Shown here in pieces: positions 1 to 6,206 of a stretch of DNA of 6,206 bases. Below the pieces are notes generated by a model that had not been told where the DNA came from, did no database searches, and saw nothing but the letters and a program-made list of their open reading frames with translations. Source of the stretch: Nitrospirota bacterium (GTDB lineage: Bacteria > Nitrospirota > Thermodesulfovibrionia > Thermodesulfovibrionales > JdFR-85). The translations under genes were made by a program, and so were the position numbers. Numbering within the stretch: position 1 is the first letter of the stretch; each line of letters begins with the position of its first letter. The stretch covers positions 1 through 6,206 of the forward strand of contig JAADHP010000128.1 in NCBI GenBank assembly GCA_013151785.1. Reading direction: 5' to 3'.

Positions 1-10
1 AACTATTCAT

Positions 11-148
11 AAGGATAGGGGATATTAATTTTGAGCGGATTTAAATTTTGCAGTAGTGCTTGCCGTGATGGCAAGCAGCAAAATTTCCTCGCAGACGGAC
101 AGGGATGTCCGGCGAGAATGAGACGAAAAATTAATATCCCCTATCCTT
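11..148. repeat. Structured element: 22-bp perfect inverted repeat enclosing two hairpins (MITE/REP-like or ncRNA)
   Basis: Bases 11-32 are the exact reverse complement of 127-148. Between these arms lie two hairpins. Hairpin 1 pairs 43-51 with 78-86 and 57-64 with 70-77, leaving a one-sided 5-nt bulge at 52-56 and a GTGAT loop. Hairpin 2 pairs 88-92 with 112-116 and 96-101 with 106-111, with a 3-nt bulge at 93-95 and a GGGA loop. About 100 of 138 bases are paired, forming a three-way junction on either strand. It follows the stop of the aldolase gene (which ends at 166), so it would lie in that transcript's 3' end. No T-run follows either side, which argues against an intrinsic terminator. 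I see no clear target-site duplication (left flank TTCAT, right flank CAAGG). The structure is seen directly; identity as a non-autonomous mobile element, intergenic repeat or structured RNA is inference. The remainder of 1-165 shows nothing else. Confidence 0.8.
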
Positions 149-165
149 CAAGGACTTATCACGGT

Positions 166-1356
166 TTATCGGACAGTATTGCTCTTTATTGTATTGAAAT
201 AAGTCTGCATTGCACAGTTTTCAATCTCTACCAGTCTCTGAAAGGGGTGATTAAAATCCTCCACCCCTGCAGTAAACACACCATGTCCGAACACTATAAC
301 CGCATCACTTTCTTTGAATGCCCCTGGAACGGTGTTTACAATCCCTGTTCTGCCTGTGCCGATCTCGCCAGGCACTATAGGTGTATTACATAAAAACCTC
401 TTTTCAGGGCATCTTCTGTAGCATTCTCCCCTGATGGGGCAGTCTTTCTCGCAATACATGGACATGATTACTGAAAACTTCGGATGGCCATGCAGGAGAA
501 ACCGATATGAAGTTTCCCAGTAGATCGCCCTGTGGGTTGGAAACTCGGATGATGCGGTTATTCCAACAGATGATGAACCATCTACGGGGACGGCGTCTAT
601 GGCTCCCCGTAGTTCATCCAGTGAAGCCGATGTCTCGCTGATATACACTGTACCATTCATGTATGCCGAGATATTGCCGAAGTAGGAATCCACAAGCCCT
701 TTTTCTACAATAACCCTTCCGGCCTCTATAATCATATCCATTAATGCATTCCTATCAGATAGAGCACCTCTTGTCAGATGGGTATCTGTTTTATCTACTG
801 GCTTGATGTAGCTCTTTATTTCCTCAAAGGTTTCAACCCTTATTCTGTCTTCACAGGGGGGTCTTTTAAAGTATGCTAGGCTATCATAGAAATACTTCAC
901 AAAGGTAGAAAAACAGGTGGAACTGAAGGAGATAAATGCCTGTTCTGGTGAAACAGTGCCGTAACTTACAATGGCCGGTCCCTCCTCTATAATCACGGAT
1001 TTCCTTTCAGAAAGGGCTCTGTACAGTGCAGAACTGTCAAAATCCCTTATCACGGGAATATCATGAAAGAAGGTGCGCGTTTCACAATCCTCTGGTATAA
1101 TCCTCTCCTTATCCGATCTGCCCCATCGCAGGAGTTCTTGAAGAACCAGATTATAAGGTGGAGATGGAAAGGCAACAAGCAGTGAGTTTATATTCATCAT
1201 ACCAAAGAGTTTAATGAGAGAGGATTTTATCTGAGGGTCACCCAATCCACCATAGACATAAAACTCGTCATCCAGGGCAACGAAGAGTACAGATTCCGAA
1301 ACGGACAATTTCTGATTGATTATCTTCTGAGTAAATTTCTTGAGAAGGCCAATCAT
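166..1356 (-). CDS. Class II aldolase/adducin-family protein with degenerate N-terminal repeat and Cys-rich insert
   Basis: This 396-aa protein is probably cytoplasmic; no signal peptide or membrane segment is visible. Residues about 200-396 form a class II aldolase/adducin module: GNIS near 227, E271 with H275 (ExxxH), the HGHP motif with H289 and H291, a GTGRTGI stretch near 333-339, and H358 in FGHGV. E271, H289, H291 and H358 match in order the catalytic Glu and the three metal-binding His of L-fuculose-1-phosphate aldolase, so a divalent-metal enzyme acting on a sugar phosphate or similar compound is likely; the substrate cannot be told. Between HGHP and GTGR sits a cysteine cluster (C302, C306, C312, C316, C323). 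Residues about 20-160 resemble the same fold without the His ligands. The length is nearly twice the usual 200-230 aa. The ATG lies directly after the glgB stop with no clear Shine-Dalgarno sequence, which suggests translational coupling. Family assignment is firm for the C-terminal half and function is open. Confidence 0.85.
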   Translation of the reverse strand: MIGLLKKFTQKIINQKLSVSESVLFVALDDEFYVYGGLGDPQIKSSLIKLFGMMNINSLLVAFPSPPYNLVLQELLRWGRSDKERIIPEDCETRTFFHDIPVIRDFDSSALYRALSERKSVIIEEGPAIVSYGTVSPEQAFISFSSTCFSTFVKYFYDSLAYFKRPPCEDRIRVETFEEIKSYIKPVDKTDTHLTRGALSDRNALMDMIIEAGRVIVEKGLVDSYFGNISAYMNGTVYISETSASLDELRGAIDAVPVDGSSSVGITASSEFPTHRAIYWETSYRFLLHGHPKFSVIMSMYCEKDCPIRGECYRRCPEKRFLCNTPIVPGEIGTGRTGIVNTVPGAFKESDAVIVFGHGVFTAGVEDFNHPFQRLVEIENCAMQTYFNTIKSNTVR

Positions 1357-3288
1357 CTATTTCAATTCTGGTTTGAAGATAAGCACACTTAAAGGAGGCA
1401 GGGTTATCTCAATACTGTAGGGTCTTCCGTGTACAGGGGTTTCCAGAGCCATTACTCCACCAAGGTTACCCATATTTGAGCCTCCATATATTGATGAATC
1501 ACTGTTAAGCATCTCCCGATAAAAGCACTTCTCTGGCACGCCAATAAGATAATTTTCCCTTGGTACAGGAGTAAAATTACAGACAAAGATCAGAAAATTG
1601 TCATCCACCCTGGCCTTTCTCATGAAAGCAACAATACTCTGCTGGGCATCGGAGAAGTCTATCCACTCAAACCCCTCATGATTAAAGTCCACTTCATACA
1701 GGGCAGGTTCGGTTTTGTAGATACGATTCAGGTCTTTAACATACTGCTGTAGCTTTTTATGATTCTCTTCCTGTAGCAGATGCCACTGCAGTGATGAATT
1801 GCAGTCCCACTCCCACCACTGTCCGAACTCTCCGCCCATGAATAGGAGTTTCTTCCCCGGATGACCAAACATGAATCCCAGCAATGCCCTGAGATTGGCA
1901 AATTTCTGCCAGAGGTCTCCTGGCATCTTGTCCAGAAGTGATCTCTTGCCATGAACCACCTCATCATGCGAAAGAGGCAGAACAAAATTCTCACTGAATG
2001 CATAAAGAAGGCCAAAGGTTAGATTGCTATGATGATACTTCCTGAATATGGGGTCCTTTGTAAAGTATTCAAGTATGTCATGCATCCATCCCATGTTCCA
2101 TTTCATTGTAAAGCCAAGCCCTCCCAGATATGTTGGCCTTGAAACACCTGGCCAGGCTGTGGACTCCTCAGCAACTGTTACAGCACCGGGCCAGTAAAGA
2201 TGCACCACCTCATTGAACTTCTTTATGAAATCTATGGCCTCAAGATTCTCCCTGCCTCCATAGATATTTGGTACCCATTCGCCATCCTTACGAGAATAAT
2301 CAAGGTACAGCATGGATGCCACAGCATCCACTCTCAGCCCATCTATATGGTATTTATCAAGCCAGAAACAGGCAGATGAGATCAGGAAGCTCCTTACCTC
2401 ATTCCTGCCATAGTTAAATATGAGTGTGCCCCAGTCCTGATGTTCTCCTTTTCGAGGGTCTTCATGTTCATAGAGACAGGTGCCATCAAAAAACCTCAGT
2501 GCAAAATCATCCCTGGGAAAATGGGCAGGCACCCAGTCGAGTATTACTCCTATGCCTGCCTGGTGACACTGGTCAATAAAATACATAAACTCTTCAGGAG
2601 TGCCATATCTGCTTGTGGGAGCAAAATAACCTGTACATTGATAGCCCCATGATTCATCAAGGGGGTGTTCTGTAACAGGCAACAACTCGATATGGGTAAA
2701 ACCCATCTCCTGCACATAGGGTATAAGCCTCTCTGCAAGCTCCCTATATGATAAATACGAACCGTCTTCTTTGCGCATCCATGAACCCAGATGGACCTCA
2801 TATATACTGACGGGCTTTGTTAATGGGTCTGTGCGCCTCCTTGTTTCCATCCACTCCCGGTCATTCCAGGTGTATCTGTCTATGTTATAGATGATGGTTG
2901 CTGTTTTAGGACGCACCTCGAAGAAGAAGCCATAGGGGTCTGATTTCACTCTTACAATACCATTTATGCGCGATCTGATATGATACTTATAAAGGTCTCC
3001 CTCTTTTACATCAGGTATAAAGATACTCCAGACACCAGAGGAACCAATAGGAGTCATGGGATGAGCAGAAGGGTCCCACTTATTAAAAGAACCTATCACA
3101 CTGACCGACTCGGCATTTGGTGCCCACAGGGCAAAGTGGACACCCTGTATACCGTTCAGTTCTATAATATGAGCGCCAAGTTTTTCATAGGACCTGAAAT
3201 TGTTCCCCTCATTAAAGAGATATAGGTCATAGTCTGTAATGAATATATCAGTGGTTTTTATGCTGCCTTTATCTTTTTCTTTGTCCAT
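1357..3288 (-). CDS. glgB: 1,4-alpha-glucan (glycogen) branching enzyme, GH13
   Basis: GlgB cuts alpha-1,4 glucan chains and re-attaches them by alpha-1,6 links, making the branches of glycogen in the cytoplasm. The 643-aa product has a CBM48 domain (about 35-125), a GH13 barrel (about 160-510) and a C-terminal beta domain (about 545-640). All four GH13 regions are present: D251 and H256 in DWVPAHF, nucleophile D321 in DGLRVDAV, acid/base E374 in AEEST, and D442 in LSHDEVVHGK. The spacings D251-D321 (70), D321-E374 (53) and E374-D442 (68) agree with those I recall for E. coli GlgB, offset by 84 residues because the extra N-terminal domain of the 728-aa E. coli enzyme is absent. The start overlaps leuD by 31 bp and is supported by an AGGTGGG ribosome site 8 nt upstream. 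No glgA, glgC or glgP lies in view, so the partners are encoded elsewhere. The enzyme looks intact and active. Confidence 0.97.
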   Translation of the reverse strand: MDKEKDKGSIKTTDIFITDYDLYLFNEGNNFRSYEKLGAHIIELNGIQGVHFALWAPNAESVSVIGSFNKWDPSAHPMTPIGSSGVWSIFIPDVKEGDLYKYHIRSRINGIVRVKSDPYGFFFEVRPKTATIIYNIDRYTWNDREWMETRRRTDPLTKPVSIYEVHLGSWMRKEDGSYLSYRELAERLIPYVQEMGFTHIELLPVTEHPLDESWGYQCTGYFAPTSRYGTPEEFMYFIDQCHQAGIGVILDWVPAHFPRDDFALRFFDGTCLYEHEDPRKGEHQDWGTLIFNYGRNEVRSFLISSACFWLDKYHIDGLRVDAVASMLYLDYSRKDGEWVPNIYGGRENLEAIDFIKKFNEVVHLYWPGAVTVAEESTAWPGVSRPTYLGGLGFTMKWNMGWMHDILEYFTKDPIFRKYHHSNLTFGLLYAFSENFVLPLSHDEVVHGKRSLLDKMPGDLWQKFANLRALLGFMFGHPGKKLLFMGGEFGQWWEWDCNSSLQWHLLQEENHKKLQQYVKDLNRIYKTEPALYEVDFNHEGFEWIDFSDAQQSIVAFMRKARVDDNFLIFVCNFTPVPRENYLIGVPEKCFYREMLNSDSSIYGGSNMGNLGGVMALETPVHGRPYSIEITLPPLSVLIFKPELK

Positions 3289-3755
3289 TCCACCAACCCA
3301 CCTGCCTTTATAAGTTCCTGCATAAAGGGCGGTATTGGTTTTGCCTGGTAGACTTCCTTTTTTGTATGATTGGTTATTGTGCCAGAGTCAGCATCAATCT
3401 CTATCTCGTCACCCTCACTGATACCATCTACTGCCTGGGGTGACTCGAATATAGGCAACCCTATGTTGAAGGCATTCCTGAAGAATATCCTGGCAAAACT
3501 TTTCGCCACAACAGCCTGTATGCCTGCAGCCTTAATGGCTATTGGCGCATGCTCACGGGAAGAGCCACAACCAAAGTTCTTGTCTGCCACGATTATGTCA
3601 CCTGGTTTAACCTTTCTGGGAAACTCAGGGTCAGCATCCTCCATTACATGCAGGGCCAGTTCCTTTGGATCAGATGTATTAAGATAACGGGCTGGTATAA
3701 TGGCATCTGTGTCAATGTCCGCACCAAACTTCCATGTCTTTCCATGAATTTTCAT
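3258..3755 (-). CDS. leuD: 3-isopropylmalate dehydratase small subunit
   Basis: LeuD is the small (swivel-domain) subunit of isopropylmalate isomerase, which with the Fe-S subunit LeuC converts 2- to 3-isopropylmalate in leucine synthesis. The 165-aa protein is of the short type common in archaea and thermophilic or anaerobic bacteria, against about 200 aa in E. coli. Family motifs are clear: GADIDTDAIIPARYL (11-25) and the strongly conserved NFGCGSSREHAP (60-71). The loop following, YLNTSDP (24-30), sits in the region known to separate isopropylmalate from homoaconitate and related substrates, so a 2,3-dimethylmalate or homoaconitate-type role is a lesser possibility. leuC is not in the window; this gene is the first of the minus-strand block, so leuC must be elsewhere. 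A strong GGAGGA ribosome site 5 nt before the ATG fixes the start. It is probably co-transcribed with glgB, whose start it overlaps. Confidence 0.94.
   Translation of the reverse strand: MKIHGKTWKFGADIDTDAIIPARYLNTSDPKELALHVMEDADPEFPRKVKPGDIIVADKNFGCGSSREHAPIAIKAAGIQAVVAKSFARIFFRNAFNIGLPIFESPQAVDGISEGDEIEIDADSGTITNHTKKEVYQAKPIPPFMQELIKAGGLVEWTKKKIKAA
3297..3303 (-). promoter_or_regulatory. Ribosome binding site of glgB inside leuD
   Basis: On the minus strand AGGTGGG lies 8 nt before the glgB ATG at 3288 and falls within the last codons of leuD. It supports the overlapping start rather than an internal one further into glgB. Confidence 0.6.
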
Positions 3756-3758
3756 AAA

Positions 3759-3766
3759 ACTCCTCC
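3759..3766 (-). promoter_or_regulatory. Ribosome binding site of leuD
   Basis: GGAGGAGT on the minus strand contains a near-perfect Shine-Dalgarno core (GGAGGA) ending 5 nt before the ATG at 3755. It is the strongest ribosome site in the window and fixes the leuD start. Confidence 0.8.
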
Positions 3767-3794
3767 ACCACTGGTATTGTCAAGAATCCACCTT

Positions 3795-3823
3795 ATCAGA
3801 TATATTTTACAGTATCAGGTCAA
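3795..3823 (-). promoter_or_regulatory. Candidate sigma-70-type promoter for leuD-glgB-aldolase
   Basis: Read on the minus strand, TTGACC (3818-3823; 5 of 6 to consensus) is followed after 17 nt by TCTGAT (3795-3800; 4 of 6), which would start transcription about 30 nt before leuD. An alternative is the perfect TATAAT at 3834-3839, which lacks a good -35 box. The region is AT-rich, so chance matches are expected; this is only a candidate. A TATCAG direct repeat at 3794-3799 and 3813-3818, 19 bp apart, overlaps it and could be an operator. Confidence 0.3.
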
Positions 3824-3835
3824 TTAAGGTAAAAT
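3806..3835 (+). promoter_or_regulatory. Candidate sigma-70-type promoter for the two-component genes
   Basis: TTTACA (3806-3811) and TAAAAT (3830-3835), each 5 of 6 to consensus, are 18 nt apart, giving a leader of about 60 nt before the kinase start. A second pair, TTGTCA (3777-3782) and TATATT (3801-3806), also 18 nt apart, is an equal alternative. Both lie in AT-rich sequence shared with the divergent leuD promoter region, so the two blocks may interfere or be co-regulated. Confidence 0.3.
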
Positions 3836-3901
3836 TATATATAAGAGGCGCTAAAGATAAATAAATTTTGTGTGTTAGTATTGCTAAATGAGTGAACAAC
3901 G

Positions 3902-5617
3902 ATGTTTGAGATTAGCTTAACAAGAATAGGGGAGGAGTATCTAATAACATACCATATTATTGAAGAGATATTAATAGCTTCAATATGTTTCTTAATTGCT
4001 CGAAGGGTCTTTCTTGCCAGGGGGGAGAGTTATAATCAACAGGGAGATGAACTGAAAAGCAGACTTTATCTGATAGGCTCAGCTTTTTTGATTTTATCTC
4101 TGAGCAGTTTTATCCATGCCTTTATACATACATTCAAACTGGATGAAAACCTCCTATATCAGACACTGGTCAGCTATTGTTTCGGGTTGCTAACCCTGAT
4201 CATTGCTCTGTCTTCTGAAAGACCCTGGAGATGGAGTCTATTCCCTTTTATTTATTTTGGCCTTCTTATCTTCCTGGTACCGGATATTTATGAGGAACTG
4301 CCCATATTTGGTGAGTTCAGACCTCTTGTATGGCTCAGTATAGCCTATCTTTCAGGTATTGTGTGTATGCTCTATTTTGCAGCATACTACAGGACGGGCT
4401 CCAGGAACTTCATTTATTCCGGCATTGGACATGCCTTTATCTGCATTTCAGCCATCTTTTTGTTCTTTCCCGCTCCTATTGGCTCAAAGGTGTGGCTTTA
4501 TGGCCATATATTCAGGCCTTTGGGTTTTGGGGTTCTTTTTTTCAGCATGAACCAGGAGGAATTCAAACGCCTTGGCGGCAGCATACTCTACAGGGCACTC
4601 TCTGCTTTCAGTCTTCTTGCAGCAATACCACTGCTTGTTTTTGGAACAATAGTGTTCTATGAAAACATACATCCCATCCAGATTATCGGAAGAAGAATGC
4701 TTGTCTTTCTGCTATTATTGGTTACCCTTGCAGCTGCACTCCTCTTTGGTCTGGGGATGATAATAAGATTAATAAGACCTATACTGAACCTGAAAACATC
4801 TGTTGATACCTTGGTTGAAGAGGGTTTTAACAAACAGGTGGATATCACAAGCAATGATGAAATAGGAGAGCTTTCAGAGGCATTCAATGAGATGGTAGTA
4901 AAATTGAGGAATGCCATTGCCGAGCAGGACAGGCTTAGCAGACTTGCAGCCACAGGTGAGCTTGCTGCAACCCTTGCCCATGAGATAAAAAATCCCCTTA
5001 ATGCAATAGGTGGAGCAGCAACATACCTGGGTAAGAATTTCAGGGGGGTATTAATAAAAGAGTTCTCAAGGATTATAATTGACGAGGTATCAAGAATAAA
5101 TAAACTTACCACGACACTGCTCAATTTTGCCCGACCTCTAAAGCCTGAGCCTGCACCAACGGATATAAAAACCCTGATCAATGAAACAGTCACCTTGCTT
5201 AATCAGGAGGCAAGGGAGCACAATATAATGATTTCAACAGAGGTCTCTGAGGAGATGCCCCTGCTCATGATTGATTATAATCAGATAAAACAGGTGCTTA
5301 TCAATCTTCTTCTCAACTCATTTGATGCAGTTGAAAGGGATGGCAAGGTAAAGATAAAAAGCTATGCCAGTAATGGGTCTGTTTACATGGTTATAGAGGA
5401 CAATGGCAAAGGGATAAAGAATGAAGATCTGCAGAATATCTTTAATCCCTTTTTCACTACAAAGACACGAGGCACAGGACTTGGTCTTGCAATATCAAAA
5501 AAAATAATAAAAGAGCACGGTGGTGATATAATAGTAGAAAGCACCCCTGGAAAGGGAAGTATCTTTACCATAGAGTTGCCATTACATCATGAGTTACAAA
5601 GCACTAATAGTAGATGA
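3902..5617 (+). CDS. Membrane sensor histidine kinase (multi-TM sensor, HAMP, HisKA, HATPase)
   Basis: This 571-aa kinase senses a signal at or in the membrane and passes phosphate to the regulator encoded next to it. About seven membrane segments (roughly 17-37, 53-76, 84-104, 110-128, 142-161, 170-190, 198-215) are followed by two more (230-252 and 264-290) separated by only about a dozen residues, so there is no sizeable extracytoplasmic domain. Then come HAMP (about 288-340), HisKA with phospho-acceptor H360 in AHEIKNP, and the ATPase domain: N box with N468 and N472, G1 box DNGKGI (500-505), F box FNPFF (514-518) and G2 box GTGLGL (524-529). All catalytic motifs are intact. The N-terminal part resembles MASE3-like 7TM sensors in layout; the ligand is unknown. 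An in-frame TGA at 3893-3895 rules out a longer start; only a weak GAGTGA precedes the ATG. The end overlaps the regulator by 29 bp. Confidence 0.93.
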   Translation: MFEISLTRIGEEYLITYHIIEEILIASICFLIARRVFLARGESYNQQGDELKSRLYLIGSAFLILSLSSFIHAFIHTFKLDENLLYQTLVSYCFGLLTLIIALSSERPWRWSLFPFIYFGLLIFLVPDIYEELPIFGEFRPLVWLSIAYLSGIVCMLYFAAYYRTGSRNFIYSGIGHAFICISAIFLFFPAPIGSKVWLYGHIFRPLGFGVLFFSMNQEEFKRLGGSILYRALSAFSLLAAIPLLVFGTIVFYENIHPIQIIGRRMLVFLLLLVTLAAALLFGLGMIIRLIRPILNLKTSVDTLVEEGFNKQVDITSNDEIGELSEAFNEMVVKLRNAIAEQDRLSRLAATGELAATLAHEIKNPLNAIGGAATYLGKNFRGVLIKEFSRIIIDEVSRINKLTTTLLNFARPLKPEPAPTDIKTLINETVTLLNQEAREHNIMISTEVSEEMPLLMIDYNQIKQVLINLLLNSFDAVERDGKVKIKSYASNGSVYMVIEDNGKGIKNEDLQNIFNPFFTTKTRGTGLGLAISKKIIKEHGGDIIVESTPGKGSIFTIELPLHHELQSTNSR

Positions 5618-6206
5618 TGAAATCAACAGTCTAAAGGTTGTTTCAGCAACCCTGAAGCGAGAGGGTTTTGATGTTGAAACCTCACTCAATGCCGAGGATG
5701 CCCTTGAGAGGCTGAAAAACAACCACTTCGACATAATAGTGTCTGACTACAAACTGCCAGGCATGAATGGCGAGGAACTGCTCGACAAGGTGAAGGTACT
5801 GGCACCTGCAACCCCTGTTGTTTTAATGACCGCATATGGAACCATTGAACGTGCTGTCAATGCAATGAAAAAGGGTGCCTATACCTACCTGACCAAACCT
5901 GTTAATCTGAATGTGATGATTTCTGTAATCAGAGATGCTATCAGGGAAAAGGACCCCTTCTTCAGGGAGGATATTACAGAAAGCTATCAGTTTATCAATA
6001 TTATCGGCAAGTCCAAGGCCATGCGCGAAGTGTTCTCCATGATCCACAGGGTCAGCAAGACCGATGCAAGTGTGTTAATACTCGGAGAGAGTGGCACAGG
6101 CAAAGAACTTGTAGCAAGAGCAATCCATTATACATCTTTAAGGGCTGATAATCCTTTCATTCCCATTGCCTGTACAACCATTCCCCAGGAGTTAATGGAA
6201 AGCGAA
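5589..6206 (+). CDS. NtrC-family sigma-54-dependent response regulator (3' end beyond window)
   Basis: The reading frame is open from the ATG to the last base (206 codons), so the gene is cut by the window edge and not broken. Residues 1-120 are a receiver domain: acidic pair D9-D10, phospho-acceptor D53 in VSDYKLPGMNG, T81 and K103 in TKP. A linker leads to an AAA+ sigma-54-interaction domain beginning near 137 (IIGKSKAMREVF), with the Walker A motif GESGTGKE at 166-173. The sigma-54-contacting GAFTGA loop, Walker B and the DNA-binding helix-turn-helix would lie outside. The usual 'NCAA(I/L)P' after Walker A reads ACTTIP (194-199), a mild departure. The gene overlaps the kinase by 29 bp and has no clear ribosome site, so translation is likely coupled. 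The cognate kinase is surely the upstream gene; the target genes are unknown. Confidence 0.93.
   Translation, partial: MSYKALIVDDEINSLKVVSATLKREGFDVETSLNAEDALERLKNNHFDIIVSDYKLPGMNGEELLDKVKVLAPATPVVLMTAYGTIERAVNAMKKGAYTYLTKPVNLNVMISVIRDAIREKDPFFREDITESYQFINIIGKSKAMREVFSMIHRVSKTDASVLILGESGTGKELVARAIHYTSLRADNPFIPIACTTIPQELMESE

Noticed and set aside
11..148. Integron attC site, group II intron domain V, or intrinsic terminator
   Set aside because: No RYYYAAC/GTTRRRY core sites, no domain V AGC-type hairpin, and no T-run after the stem on either strand.
31..393. Plus-strand open frame of 120 codons through the structured element and the aldolase 3' end
   Set aside because: It runs antisense to a well-supported coding region and through the inverted-repeat element; the translation has no recognisable motif.
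1728..2801. Short minus-strand open frames within glgB in another frame
   Set aside because: glgB is continuous and intact over this stretch, so there is no frameshift; these frames are by-products of its codon use.
3868..3884. Possible sigma-54 (-24/-12) promoter before the kinase gene
   Set aside because: TTGC is present at 3881-3884, but the required GG about 10 nt upstream of the GC is not (bases there are TG).
3888..3920. Eleven-codon ATG frame (including stop) overlapping the kinase start, a possible leader peptide
   Set aside because: Too short, with no ribosome site and no codon pattern suggesting attenuation; likely chance.
4657..5193. Minus-strand open frame of 178 codons inside the kinase gene
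   Set aside because: It lies antisense to the HAMP and HisKA regions of an intact kinase gene; its translation looks like a mirror of that gene's codons.

Overview
The window holds five genes in two divergent blocks and one non-coding structured element. The genes are bacterial. Codon use is moderately AT-leaning, the genes are tightly packed with overlaps, LeuD is of the short 'archaeal/thermophile-like' type, GlgB lacks the extra N-terminal domain, and a 7TM-type histidine kinase is paired with an NtrC-family regulator. This combination would fit an anaerobic or environmental lineage such as Nitrospirota (Thermodesulfovibrionia-like) or Desulfobacterota. That placement is inference; no marker gene in the window fixes it.

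Left block, minus strand (3755 down to 166): leuD (isopropylmalate dehydratase small subunit), glgB (glycogen branching enzyme) and a 396-aa class II aldolase/adducin-family protein. leuD and glgB overlap by 31 bp, and the glgB stop directly abuts the aldolase ATG, so the three are very probably one transcript, although leucine synthesis, glycogen branching and aldol chemistry share no obvious pathway. The aldolase is unusual. Its C-terminal half keeps the metal-binding histidines and carries a five-cysteine insert, while its N-terminal half looks like a degenerate second copy of the fold.

Right block, plus strand (3902 to the window end): a histidine kinase with about nine membrane segments and almost no extracytoplasmic domain, followed with a 29-bp overlap by an NtrC-type response regulator that is cut off by the window edge. 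Together they form a complete phosphorelay that would be expected to drive sigma-54 promoters. The two blocks diverge from a 146-bp AT-rich intergenic region (3756-3901) holding plausible promoters in both directions.

Far left (1-165), beyond the aldolase stop: no convincing gene, but a compact element at 11-148. A perfect 22-bp inverted repeat encloses two further hairpins, giving a three-way-junction fold. It lacks the U-tract of a terminator and looks like a MITE/REP-type repeat or a structured RNA. It is the least explained sequence in the window.
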